A stretch of 64,000 bases of DNA from the NCBI GenBank assembly GCA_022648685.1, contig JALCMW010000008.1:1-64000 (forward strand). Direction: 5' to 3'. The first letter of the stretch is position 1. Each line of letters opens with the position of its first letter. The notes below the pieces were generated by a model. The model was not told the DNA's origin, made no database searches, and saw nothing but the letters and a program-made list of their open reading frames with translations. Source of the DNA: Bacteroidales bacterium (GTDB lineage Bacteria > Bacteroidota > Bacteroidia > Bacteroidales > UBA932). A program made the translations under genes and the position numbers. Positions 55,748 to 63,680 of this stretch are shown here, piece by piece.

Positions 55748-56665
55748 ATGGTTGATTTTCTCAAACCCTTGCAGACATTCAAGTTCTGGAAAGAATTGTT
55801 CGTGATGACATTCGGCATGCTCATCGGTGCCGGGGCGGTATATTATTTCCTTATTCCGGGGAAGCTGATAATCGGCAGCATATCGGGTCTGTCGATAGTG
55901 CTTTCCACCTTGTTTGCCAATGCCGGCATCGTCGTGAAGGTGTCCTGGCTGGTTACTGCAATAAATGCCTTTCTCCTGATTTTGGCGTGGTTGCTGATTG
56001 GCAAGGAATTCGGTGCCAAGACAGTATACACGGCTTTAATTCTCGGACCTCTCCTTGACTTCTGGGATGCCGTTCTCCCCTACAGGAAACTTGTGGAAGC
56101 CGGGCAGACTTCCATCATGGGCGATCCCTGGCTCGACCTGCTTTGCTTCGTGCTCATGTTAAGCGTTTCGCAGGCGATATTGTTCAATATAAACGCATCG
56201 ACGGGAGGTCTGGACATACTTGCCAAGATAGTGAACAAATATTTCCATATAGATATTGGAAAGTCAGTTACAGTGGCAGGTGCTATGATATGTTTTACTG
56301 CATTTAGCATAAATCCTTTCAGATTGGTAGTACTAGGCTTGATAGGGACTTGGATCAATGGGCTTGAGATTGATTATTTCACCGAATTGCTGAATAGGAG
56401 AAAGAGGGTCTGCATAATATCCGGCGAATACGAGAGGATAAGGGAGTATATCATCGGCACATTGCACAGGGGGTGCAGCTTATATGAAATCACAGGCGGA
56501 TATTCCGGTGATCCTCATGTCGAAATCGAAACAATCCTTATGCAGAGCGAGTTTGTCGGTCTTATGAATTTCTTAAAAGTCAACAATATAGATTCTTTCA
56601 TCACAGCTGGGAATGTGAGCGAGATTTACGGAAAATGGCATAATTCAAGGAAAGAACGCACGTAA
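55748..56665 (+). CDS. YitT family membrane protein (DUF161/DUF2179)
   Basis: Protein of 305 residues. About five to six spans (FVMTFGMLIGAGAVYYFLIPGKLIIGSISGL as the opening, then VSWLVTAINAFLLILAWLLIG, GPLLDFWDAVLP, ASTGGLDILAKIV) form the DUF161 domain; the C-terminal soluble DUF2179 domain contains RVCIISGEYERIREYIIGTLHRGCSLYEITGGYSG. The family is widespread and its substrate is not known. mnmE follows 43 bases on with its own -7 element. Composition is unremarkable compared with upstream genes. Confidence 0.93.
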   Translation: MVDFLKPLQTFKFWKELFVMTFGMLIGAGAVYYFLIPGKLIIGSISGLSIVLSTLFANAGIVVKVSWLVTAINAFLLILAWLLIGKEFGAKTVYTALILGPLLDFWDAVLPYRKLVEAGQTSIMGDPWLDLLCFVLMLSVSQAILFNINASTGGLDILAKIVNKYFHIDIGKSVTVAGAMICFTAFSINPFRLVVLGLIGTWINGLEIDYFTELLNRRKRVCIISGEYERIREYIIGTLHRGCSLYEITGGYSGDPHVEIETILMQSEFVGLMNFLKVNNIDSFITAGNVSEIYGKWHNSRKERT

Positions 56666-56680
56666 GACGATAATTCTTGA

Positions 56681-56688
56681 TAACTTTG
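56681..56688 (+). promoter_or_regulatory. -7 promoter element TAACTTTG for mnmE
   Basis: TAACTTTG lies 20 bases before the mnmE ATG at 56709. Confidence 0.4.
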
Positions 56689-56708
56689 CCAGCATAATCA
56701 GTGAGTCG

Positions 56709-58133
56709 ATGATCCATTCTAATGAAGATACCATTTACGCTCCTGCCACAATTCCGGGAACAGGGGCGATTACCTTGATACGTGTTAGCGGCAAGGATGC
56801 CTTCCGCATTGCAGACCAGATAGTTGTGTGTCGCAAAGGGAATATCGCCGAGGCCGAGGGGAACACTGTGAAATTCGGAACTGTGTTTCAGGAAGACGGG
56901 CAGCCATTGGACGAGGTCTTGGTAAGCGTATACCGTGCGCCTCATTCGTATACGGGGGAAGACAGCGTGGAGATTTCGTGCCACGCCTCTTCTTATATAT
57001 GTTCGCAGATGATGAGCCTGCTTTCCGATGCCGGGGGGCGTGCGGCAGGGCCTGGGGAATTTACCGAAAGGGCTTTTGTAAATGGCAAGATGGATTTGGC
57101 TGAGGCCGAGGCTGTTGCCGATTTGATTTCTTCGCAGAACGAGGCTTCGCACAGGGTTGCTTTCAATCAGTTGAAGGGTGGTTTTTCGAAGGAGCTGGCC
57201 ACTATGCGTGGAGAGCTTCTGGAAATCACTTCACTTATGGAATTGGAGCTTGATTTCAGTGAGGAGGAGGTGGAGTTTGCGGATCGGAAGAGACTTGGCG
57301 AGTTGTTGGACAAGGTTTTGTCGAGGATTGACGATTTGGCGGATTCTTTCAGGTTGGGCAATGCCATCAGGAATGGTGTTCCGGTGGTGATCGTGGGGGC
57401 CACCAATACTGGGAAGAGCACTTTGCTGAATGCTTTGCTCGGGGATGACAGGGCTATCGTTTCGGATATCGCCGGGACTACAAGGGATACTGTCGAGGAG
57501 ACTTTGAATCTGGACGGGATGCTTTTCCGGTTCATCGATACTGCGGGGATAAGGGAGACTTCGGAGAGTATTGAGAAGATAGGGATAGAGAGGACGTTCC
57601 GGAAGATTTCGGAGGCAGAGATTGTGCTTGGATTGTTGGATCTTTCGAAGAGTGAGGGTGAGATTTCGGAGGAGGCGTCGATGATAGCCGGGAAGGTGGA
57701 TTTTCGTCGTCAGGAATTGGTCTTTTTGCTCAACAAGGAGGACGTTTTAGGGTCTAACAAAAATGTTACGGTTGCAAACAATATAGTTTCACTCATTGAG
57801 AATAAGTATAATGATGTTAAATCGGTATTAATGATTTCTGCAAAGACCGGTGAGGGGCTTGATGAGCTGAAAGGGCTGCTTTCATCTTCGAGGAAGGGTT
57901 TTTTGGGGGGAAATGATGCTGTATTGGTGACGAATATCAGGCATTATGAGGCTCTTCGGCGGACATCAGAGGCTCTTTGCAGGGTGAAGGACGGTTTGGC
58001 CAAGGGGATCCCTACCGATCTTGTTTCTCAGGATCTCCGCGAAGCACTCTACCACCTCGGCACCATAGTCGGCGAAGTCACCACCGACGAAGTCCTTGGA
58101 AACATCTTCAGCCACTTCTGCATCGGAAAATAA
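56709..58133 (+). CDS. mnmE: tRNA uridine-5-carboxymethylaminomethyl modification GTPase MnmE
   Basis: Protein of 474 residues. N-terminal tetrahydrofolate-binding domain (TIYAPATIPGTGAITLIRVSG), helical domain, G domain with G1 GATNTGKS (230-237), switch GTTRDTVEE, DTAG IRET block, and the conserved C-terminus ending FCIGK, with the catalytic cysteine. With MnmG it makes the cmnm5 wobble modification of tRNA. Codon use inside the gene is uneven: 57170-58010 uses many GGG, GAG and TTG, while from about 58035 to the stop it uses CTC, ACC, GTC and ATC, like the element behind it. The reading frame is intact and the C-terminus is normal, so function should be kept. Confidence 0.97.
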   Translation: MIHSNEDTIYAPATIPGTGAITLIRVSGKDAFRIADQIVVCRKGNIAEAEGNTVKFGTVFQEDGQPLDEVLVSVYRAPHSYTGEDSVEISCHASSYICSQMMSLLSDAGGRAAGPGEFTERAFVNGKMDLAEAEAVADLISSQNEASHRVAFNQLKGGFSKELATMRGELLEITSLMELELDFSEEEVEFADRKRLGELLDKVLSRIDDLADSFRLGNAIRNGVPVVIVGATNTGKSTLLNALLGDDRAIVSDIAGTTRDTVEETLNLDGMLFRFIDTAGIRETSESIEKIGIERTFRKISEAEIVLGLLDLSKSEGEISEEASMIAGKVDFRRQELVFLLNKEDVLGSNKNVTVANNIVSLIENKYNDVKSVLMISAKTGEGLDELKGLLSSSRKGFLGGNDAVLVTNIRHYEALRRTSEALCRVKDGLAKGIPTDLVSQDLREALYHLGTIVGEVTTDEVLGNIFSHFCIGK

Positions 58134-58214
58134 GTACACCGAACCACCCTCTACGCACTCCGAACAAAAGGGCGTAACTCTCACATAATCAACTGAAATA
58201 TGTTGAAAACTTTT

Positions 58215-58239
58215 CCCGAATAGTTTGGTCTAATTCGGG
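58215..58239 (+). terminator. Possible terminator hairpin after mnmE
   Basis: CCCGAAT (58215-58221) and ATTCGGG (58233-58239) form a 7-bp stem with an 11-base loop, followed by ATATTTTTG. It may end mnmE transcripts; it overlaps the -33 box of the element promoter. Confidence 0.4.
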
Positions 58240-58285
58240 ATATTTTTGCTATATTTGAACCACATTTGAACCATGCGTGGTTCAA
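58224..58285 (+). promoter_or_regulatory. Element promoter (TTTG-N22-TATATTTG) with TTGAACCA half-sites
   Basis: TTTG at 58224-58227 and TATATTTG at 58250-58257. Three copies of TTGAACCA follow: direct at 58255-58262 (overlapping the -7 box) and 58266-58273, and inverted at 58278-58285. The last two make a perfect 8-bp palindrome with a TGCG centre, right at the expected transcription start. The first two are 11 bases apart, about one helical turn, as expected for a cooperatively bound regulator. The adjacent multi-HTH protein is the obvious candidate ligand, by inference. Confidence 0.5.
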
Positions 58286-58323
58286 GGTTTAGAGGGGCAC
58301 CGGCCGAATACCGTCCCTTGACA

Positions 58324-58342
58324 TAGATTTACGTAGATTTAC
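58324..58342 (+). repeat. Tandem TAGATTTAC repeat upstream of the HTH gene
   Basis: TAGATTTAC at 58324-58332 and again at 58334-58342, a 10-base period. With the TTGAACCA sites and a short GAGGT/ACCTC hairpin (58381-58395), it fills the 288-base gap between mnmE and the HTH gene. It could be a recombinase arm site. Confidence 0.4.
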
Positions 58343-58421
58343 AAACTTGTACCCAATCAGCGGTCAAGAATAGAAGATTGGAGGTCTCGCACCTCATAAC
58401 CGCCTTATCGTTGTAAAAAGT

Positions 58422-59486
58422 ATGCACATTGCAATGAAAACCTGCTCAGGCTGCGGAACCCCCTTTACCCCGGAAAATCCGAGGCAGAGGTACTGCAATG
58501 AAACCTGCCGTAACACATACAACATGCGCCTTAAGCGCCAGCGCAAGCAGGCACGCAAGGCCGAGATAGAAACGATGGCCGCCCGCGAGACCTTCGGAGG
58601 CAAGTCGCATCTCTCGATAACCGAAGCCGCCCGGTTCCTCGGAGTAAGCCGCCCTACCCTGTATGCCCGCATCAATGCCGGAGAACTCACGCCGCTCAAA
58701 GTCTCCTCCCGCACCGTCCGCATCCCCATCGAACAGCTCACGGCCGACAGCCATATCCAGCCTCAACCCATCAAAGGCGACTGGTCCGTACTCATTTCTA
58801 AGGCGGAGGTCCTGCAGAAGTACAACATCTCCGAATCCTGGCTGATGCGACGAATGAAAGAAGAAGGCTTCCGCCCGCGCATCATCAAAGGCAAAGCCTT
58901 CTACCCCAAAAAGGAAGTGGACCGGATGTTCAAGCCCAAGCCCGTATATAATAAGGAAGACTGGTACAACGCTGAGGATCTGATGCAGAGCGAAGGAATC
59001 ACGCGCAAATACATCTCCGCCTACGTCCGCGAAAAGAAGATTCCTGTCCAGCGGGACGGACGCCTACTCCTGATTTCCAAGAAAGAATGGGACCGCAGCC
59101 GCCTCTTCCAGGGCGACATAGAGAAGAACTACCTCACCGTAGACCAGGCCAAGAAACACTATCACCTCGGCCAGCAAACTTTCTACGACAAAGTAAAGGC
59201 GGCAGGCCTTGAGGGCACCCGCACCGGTGTCTTCGTCTACTACAAGAAAGCCGACCTCGACCGCCTCTTCAAAGACAAAACCCCGAAAATCCCCGCTGAG
59301 ATTCGCAAGAACTACATGCGCAGCGGCGACGCACTCAAATACTACCACCTCGGCCAGAAACGCTTCAGCGAAGAAACTCAGGCCGCTGGCGTGACCAAAG
59401 TCCGGACGGAAGGCAACTATGTCTGGTACAAGAAAGACGAATTGGATAAACTCTTCAAAAAGATAAGCGACAATGGGAGTAACTAA
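58422..59486 (+). CDS. Zinc-ribbon protein with five tandem winged-HTH units
   Basis: Protein of 354 residues, not recognised as a named family. The N-terminus has a four-cysteine zinc ribbon (C8, C11, C25, C29; CSGCGTPFTPENPRQRYCNE) and a basic helix (NMRLKRQRKQARK). Then come five similar excisionase-type HTH units, at about 64-106 (HLSITEAARFLGVSRPTLYA), 121-170, 180-226, 236-284 (NYLTVDQAKKHYHLGQQTFY) and 297-346 (NYMRSGDALKYYHLGQKRFS); units 4 and 5 are close copies. It probably acts in element excision or repression. It overlaps the recombinase by 14 bases. A second ATG at 58434 would drop four residues. Confidence 0.8.
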   Translation: MHIAMKTCSGCGTPFTPENPRQRYCNETCRNTYNMRLKRQRKQARKAEIETMAARETFGGKSHLSITEAARFLGVSRPTLYARINAGELTPLKVSSRTVRIPIEQLTADSHIQPQPIKGDWSVLISKAEVLQKYNISESWLMRRMKEEGFRPRIIKGKAFYPKKEVDRMFKPKPVYNKEDWYNAEDLMQSEGITRKYISAYVREKKIPVQRDGRLLLISKKEWDRSRLFQGDIEKNYLTVDQAKKHYHLGQQTFYDKVKAAGLEGTRTGVFVYYKKADLDRLFKDKTPKIPAEIRKNYMRSGDALKYYHLGQKRFSEETQAAGVTKVRTEGNYVWYKKDELDKLFKKISDNGSN

Positions 59487-60582
59487 AGTAACACTTCGAA
59501 AGCGGCTGCTGCCAAGCGGCAAGATTACCCTCTATCTGGACTTCTACCCGCCCCTGAGAGACCCGCACTCACGCAAGTACGTCCGGCACGAATACCTGGG
59601 CATATACCTCGTAAACAAGCCCCGTTTCCAGAGCGACAAGGATGCCAACAAAGAAAAGATAGCCCAGGCCGAAGCCATCCGGTCAGAGCGCGAACTGGCC
59701 ATCATCCGCGGCCAGTACGACTTCCTGGACAAGACCAAGCTGAAGATGGACTTCCTCGCCTACTTCAAAACCAAGCTGGACACGAAAGATCAGAAATGGA
59801 TTCGCGTCTACGACCACTTCAGCAACTACTGCGGAGGCGTATGCAAGATGGGCGACATCACCGTCCCCTTCTGCGAAGGCTTCCGTGAATACCTGCTGAA
59901 TGCCAAGCAGCTCAAGCACCCCGACAAACAGCTCGCCCAGAACTCCGCAGCCGGATACTGGTCCACCTTCCGCGGCTTCCTCAAAATCGCTTATCAGGAG
60001 AAACTGCTGCAGGAGAACGTCAACGACTACCTGGAGACCATCGATGCCGTAGATGGCCGCCGGGAGTTCCTCACGCTGGAAGAAGTGCGCCAACTGGCCG
60101 CCACGCCCTGCGACACGCCCGATCTCAAGAACGCCTCCCTGTTCAGCTGTCTCACCGGTTTACGTATCAGCGACATCCTCGCCCTCAATTGGAGCAACAT
60201 CGTAAAAGCGACCGACGGAGGCTGGTGTATCCGCATCAAGACCGAGAAGACCGACACCGAGGCCACCCTTCCACTCTCCCAGGAAGCCTACGAACTCTGC
60301 GGCACGCCCGGCACCGGACTCGTTTTCAAGAACCTCAAGCGGCACTACACCCAGAAGCCGCTCCAGGACTGGCTCAAAGATGCCGGCATCACCAAGCACA
60401 TCACCTTCCACTGCTTCCGCCACACCTTCGCCACCCTCCAGGTCAACGAAGGCACCGACATATACACCGTCTCCCACCTGCTCACCCACGCCAATGTCGG
60501 AACGACGCAGATTTACGCCGACATCGTGGACAAGAGCAAGAGAGACGCAGTAGAACGCATTAAGATAAAGGAGGACAAATGA
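59473..60582 (+). CDS. Tyrosine site-specific recombinase (integrase)
   Basis: Protein of 369 residues. A phage-integrase SAM-like core (about 95-185) leads to the catalytic domain with R231 in LTGLRISDIL, K256/K259 in IKTEKT, H313 and R316 in HCFRHTFAT, H339 in LLTHANVG and nucleophile Y348 in TTQIYADI, so all active-site residues are present. It should cut and rejoin the element at its att site. It starts inside the HTH gene (14-base overlap), and its stop overlaps the next gene's start (ATGA), so all three are coupled. Confidence 0.96.
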   Translation: MGVTKVTLRKRLLPSGKITLYLDFYPPLRDPHSRKYVRHEYLGIYLVNKPRFQSDKDANKEKIAQAEAIRSERELAIIRGQYDFLDKTKLKMDFLAYFKTKLDTKDQKWIRVYDHFSNYCGGVCKMGDITVPFCEGFREYLLNAKQLKHPDKQLAQNSAAGYWSTFRGFLKIAYQEKLLQENVNDYLETIDAVDGRREFLTLEEVRQLAATPCDTPDLKNASLFSCLTGLRISDILALNWSNIVKATDGGWCIRIKTEKTDTEATLPLSQEAYELCGTPGTGLVFKNLKRHYTQKPLQDWLKDAGITKHITFHCFRHTFATLQVNEGTDIYTVSHLLTHANVGTTQIYADIVDKSKRDAVERIKIKEDK

Positions 60583-62156
60583 TAAAGTTTAATCTTCTCA
60601 ATTCGATAATAGGCGGCCAGTATCGCCTTATCGTGATGCCAGAGATTCCGCATTACAAGAGAATTGCCCCTATACTTGACAAACGCCCAGACAATCTGGA
60701 GGATATTATTACGAATCTCAAAGCCATATCCGGCATCACAGATCCAGAGTGGTTCTCATATGAAAAGGGAGCAGACATCAATGCGCTGCTGGACGGTGCC
60801 GCGAAGAAATATACGCCGATAGTGGACGACCCGTATCCCATAAAGATGCCGGACATATCCATTGAAGACAAGCATTACAGTCGCTTCTACAAGGCGATGG
60901 TAGACCTTGAATGCCTGCGGATACGGCATCAGTTGCTGGATTACAGCCACGACGTAAAAGACGACTACCAGACGCGTAAGGAGGTTAAGTCCACTCTTTC
61001 AGAACTCTCCAGAAAGACCAACGAAGCGGCGTGGGAAGCCATCCTTATCGGTGACGAGATGTTCCCCGGGAAAGACGTTCCGCTGGATATTAGGATGAAT
61101 TCCGCAAAGGAACCGATGGCGATATACGATTACCTCACATTCAGTCTCGTCAACCTGTATTACGAACTGGTGCTGCTATTTAAGCCCATTCTGAAAGAAT
61201 CAGATTACATACAGCCTTTCGAGTTCGAGTTTGACCGCGGCATTGATGGTTTCCTGCCTTATGACCTTCCCGGTGAATTCAATCTCACGGAACTTATTCA
61301 CAAAGCGCAGCGTTGTATCGTGGATGATAAACCGGGCGATGCATCCAAAGTGCTCGCGGAACTGAAAGACCATGCGGAAGAAGTTGAATCACGCCCCGCC
61401 CTGTTGAAAGTTGCGGCAGCGTTGGAGAACTTCATCTTTATCTCTTCCACTGGTACGCATGTGACGGATGTGAAACAACTCATTGAGAAGACGGTCGTCT
61501 CCCCTGTCGTGAAGGCTCAGCGCGAAGCGTTCAGAGCCGAATATGAGAAAGAAGATACCGCCCTGGAACGCTCCAACGTAATTGAAGAACTACTCAGTGA
61601 TTACGATTTAAATAATTGCTTTAAGTGCGAGCAATCAATTAAATATCATTTAGCAACATTCCTGAACAAACAGAACGAACTATATCTCCAAGACCCCGCT
61701 GCGGTATACGTTACCAGACGAAAGTCCGGTCAGAAGCCTGGCTCCCCTAAGCCGCTTCCGGTCAGCACGGCGATGCCGGTCAAAGACAAGATTGCTTGCG
61801 TTCACAAACGTATTGCTTTCCTTGATGGAATAGACCCCGACACACAAGATCGTGTTATGCCGAAAACGGACTTCGAACTGCTCAAGACATATCTTGAAGA
61901 CCTTGTGAAAAGTAACCAGTGTCCTGTAATCACACACCGCGTACCAAGAATACCCAAGGGTGTCACCTGGGTTCGCTATACGGTGTATCTTATACATCAG
62001 GACATATTTCACGACAACATCCAAGATGAATGGATAGATTTCCTATATCGGGGACTGGTCAACGACAAAGACCCTGAATGGGATGTGTTGAAAAAGCGAT
62101 TTAGTATCCCCCCAAGCGGATACAACCAATACGTTAAGCGTATTACGGGAGAGTAA
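60579..62156 (+). CDS. Unknown 525-residue protein coupled to the integrase
   Basis: I do not recognise this family. It starts inside the integrase stop (ATGA at 60579-60582) and ends before a strong terminator, so it is the last gene of the integrase unit. The sequence is soluble, mostly helical and acidic in the middle (DLECLRIRHQLLDYSHDVKDDYQTRKEVKSTLSEL as a long helix), with a beta-rich aromatic block near the end (GVTWVRYTVYLIHQDIFHDN). No signal, membrane span, Walker, or nuclease motif was seen. Its third codon positions are less C-rich than the integrase, more like a separately acquired cargo gene. It might assist or regulate recombination, or be cargo. Confidence 0.75.
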   Translation: MIKFNLLNSIIGGQYRLIVMPEIPHYKRIAPILDKRPDNLEDIITNLKAISGITDPEWFSYEKGADINALLDGAAKKYTPIVDDPYPIKMPDISIEDKHYSRFYKAMVDLECLRIRHQLLDYSHDVKDDYQTRKEVKSTLSELSRKTNEAAWEAILIGDEMFPGKDVPLDIRMNSAKEPMAIYDYLTFSLVNLYYELVLLFKPILKESDYIQPFEFEFDRGIDGFLPYDLPGEFNLTELIHKAQRCIVDDKPGDASKVLAELKDHAEEVESRPALLKVAAALENFIFISSTGTHVTDVKQLIEKTVVSPVVKAQREAFRAEYEKEDTALERSNVIEELLSDYDLNNCFKCEQSIKYHLATFLNKQNELYLQDPAAVYVTRRKSGQKPGSPKPLPVSTAMPVKDKIACVHKRIAFLDGIDPDTQDRVMPKTDFELLKTYLEDLVKSNQCPVITHRVPRIPKGVTWVRYTVYLIHQDIFHDNIQDEWIDFLYRGLVNDKDPEWDVLKKRFSIPPSGYNQYVKRITGE

Positions 62157-62176
62157 TATCTGCCGATGTCGAACCG

Positions 62177-62213
62177 AGGACGGTGAAAAGGAGTAAAAAC
62201 CTCTCACCGTCCT
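62177..62213 (+). terminator. Intrinsic terminator behind the integrase unit
   Basis: AGGACGGTGA (62177-62186) pairs with TCACCGTCCT (62204-62213), a perfect 10-bp stem with a 17-base loop, followed by TCTCTTTT. It lies 20 bases after the unknown gene and ends that transcription unit. Confidence 0.75.
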
Positions 62214-62235
62214 TCTCTTTTGCTCATTTTCTCGT

Positions 62236-62293
62236 GCTGATTATCAGCGACTTATCGCAGTAGAAGACAGAGAATAGGGTGAACCCCGTTCAC
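62236..62293 (+). promoter_or_regulatory. Two palindromes upstream of the excisionase-type gene
   Basis: GCTGATTATCAGC (62236-62248) is a 13-base palindrome and GTGAAC-CCC-GTTCAC (62279-62293) a 6-bp inverted repeat. They lie in the 249-base gap before the HTH gene and may bind a regulator. No clear TAnnTTTG promoter was found here. Confidence 0.3.
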
Positions 62294-62405
62294 TTCTGGA
62301 GCACCGCCCTTTCACCTATTTCCTTCGCGGCTGTCATTTGAATTCACAAGTGGCGGCTCACGGTTCAGCGGCGCGTTCCGGAGTCTATGCAGCCGCTGAT
62401 AATTT

Positions 62406-62771
62406 ATGTTACAAAACACTTTTACTCTTGAGCAGATGCCCCAGATCGTGGCATCTCTCGAACAGAAGGTTGACCGGCTTGTCAACCTGGTCCTTGAACT
62501 CAAGGACGCCAAGGGGAATACCCCCGACGAGTGGATGGACGTTGAAGGCCTGATGGCCTACCATCCCGACAAACCCGCTCGCAAGACCATCTACGACTGG
62601 GTCACGCTCAGGCGCGTACCTTACCACAAAGATGGCAAGCGGCTCCGTTTCCTCCGTTCCGAGATTGACGCCTGGCTTGCCGGCGGCTATCACAAGACCG
62701 AGGACGAGATGCAGGAGGCGGCCGTGGATTACGTCAACTCTAAACGTGGAGGGCTGCGCTATGATCAGTAG
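62406..62771 (+). CDS. Excisionase-type helix-turn-helix protein
   Basis: Protein of 121 residues. An N-terminal coiled-coil-like segment (MPQIVASLEQKVDRLVNLVL) precedes a MerR/HTH_17-type domain with EWMDVEGLMAYHPDKPARKT (about 42-61) and YHKDGKRLRFLRSEIDAWLA (about 74-93), the helix and wing of excisionase-like proteins. Such small proteins are common just upstream of VirE_N and primase genes in Bacteroidota elements and act in excision or regulation. It overlaps the VirE_N gene by 11 bases. Confidence 0.88.
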   Translation: MLQNTFTLEQMPQIVASLEQKVDRLVNLVLELKDAKGNTPDEWMDVEGLMAYHPDKPARKTIYDWVTLRRVPYHKDGKRLRFLRSEIDAWLAGGYHKTEDEMQEAAVDYVNSKRGGLRYDQ

Positions 62772-63678
62772 AGAAGCCATCCTCGCCAAGACGCACTACG
62801 GCACGGGAATCTATTCCCACATTCTGCGTCAGTTCTACCCCGGCGAGACCGTGATGAAAATCTCCGGTCGCGACTGCGGCATCTGCAGGAATCCATTTGC
62901 CGATGGCAGCGAGACCCTCCACGTCTGGACGGAAAAGATTCACCCGGAAGAGAAACTCTCCGACGAAATCGCCCGTCACAAAGACCAGTTCGACGCTATC
63001 CCCGAAGGCGACTGCTTCGACTTCGCCAAGCTGTACTGGAGGAAAGACGGACAGGATCTGCTCATCGCCATCAACGAAGACCTGTTCCTCCATCTTGAGG
63101 AGGGCTACAGTCCCTACGACCGCAACGCGGTCCCGGTGAAGCCGCTCCCCTCCTTCTCCTTCTTCAAGGCTCCGGTCACGAACAAGACTCCTCACAAGTC
63201 CATCACGCTGCTGGATGTCTGGAACTACATCACCGGTCACTACGCTCAGGCCGAGACCGAGAAACTCCGCTCCATCGAAGACAAGGACGCCAGACGCAAG
63301 TACAAGGCTGCCCACTTCGCATACTGCACGTTCTCCGGTGTGTTCTCCGAGCGGTCCAACGACAACCTGGTGGAGCATAGCGGCTACCTCTGCCTCGACT
63401 TCGACCACGTTCAGGACATAGACGCTCTAAAGCGGACGCTCCTGGACGACCCGTACTTCGAGACCGAGTTGATGTTCCGCTCTCCCAGCGGTGACGGGCT
63501 CAAGTGGATTGTCAAAATCAACGTAGCGTTGATGCCGCACTCCGACTACTTTCGTTCCGTCTCCAACTACCTGGTTCAAACCTACGGCATCGAGCCGGAC
63601 AAATCGGGCAAGGACGTGTCCAGAGCGTGCTTTTTGCCCTTCGACCCGGAAGCGTATCTCAACCCTGAAATCTGTTAG
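62761..63678 (+). CDS. VirE_N domain (BT4734/BF3469-type) protein
   Basis: Protein of 305 residues from the ATG at 62761; the frame extends to an ATG at 62632, but that stretch overlaps the HTH gene in another frame and is arginine/threonine-rich nonsense. A 120-residue N-terminus with ISGRDCGICRNPFADGSETLHV precedes the VirE_N/primase-like core with LVEHSGYLCLDFDHVQDIDALKRTLLDD, ETELMFRSPSGDGLKWIVKIN and KDVSRACFLPFDPEAYLNP. This resembles an archaeo-eukaryotic-primase-type fold in Bacteroidota element replication proteins. The next gene starts 3 bases later, so the two probably cooperate. Confidence 0.85.
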   Translation: MISREAILAKTHYGTGIYSHILRQFYPGETVMKISGRDCGICRNPFADGSETLHVWTEKIHPEEKLSDEIARHKDQFDAIPEGDCFDFAKLYWRKDGQDLLIAINEDLFLHLEEGYSPYDRNAVPVKPLPSFSFFKAPVTNKTPHKSITLLDVWNYITGHYAQAETEKLRSIEDKDARRKYKAAHFAYCTFSGVFSERSNDNLVEHSGYLCLDFDHVQDIDALKRTLLDDPYFETELMFRSPSGDGLKWIVKINVALMPHSDYFRSVSNYLVQTYGIEPDKSGKDVSRACFLPFDPEAYLNPEIC

Positions 63679-63680
63679 CG

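Noticed and set aside
62632..62760. N-terminal extension of the VirE_N protein
   Set aside because: It is in another frame of the HTH gene, arginine-rich without conservation; the ATG at 62761 gives an ordinary 11-base overlap.
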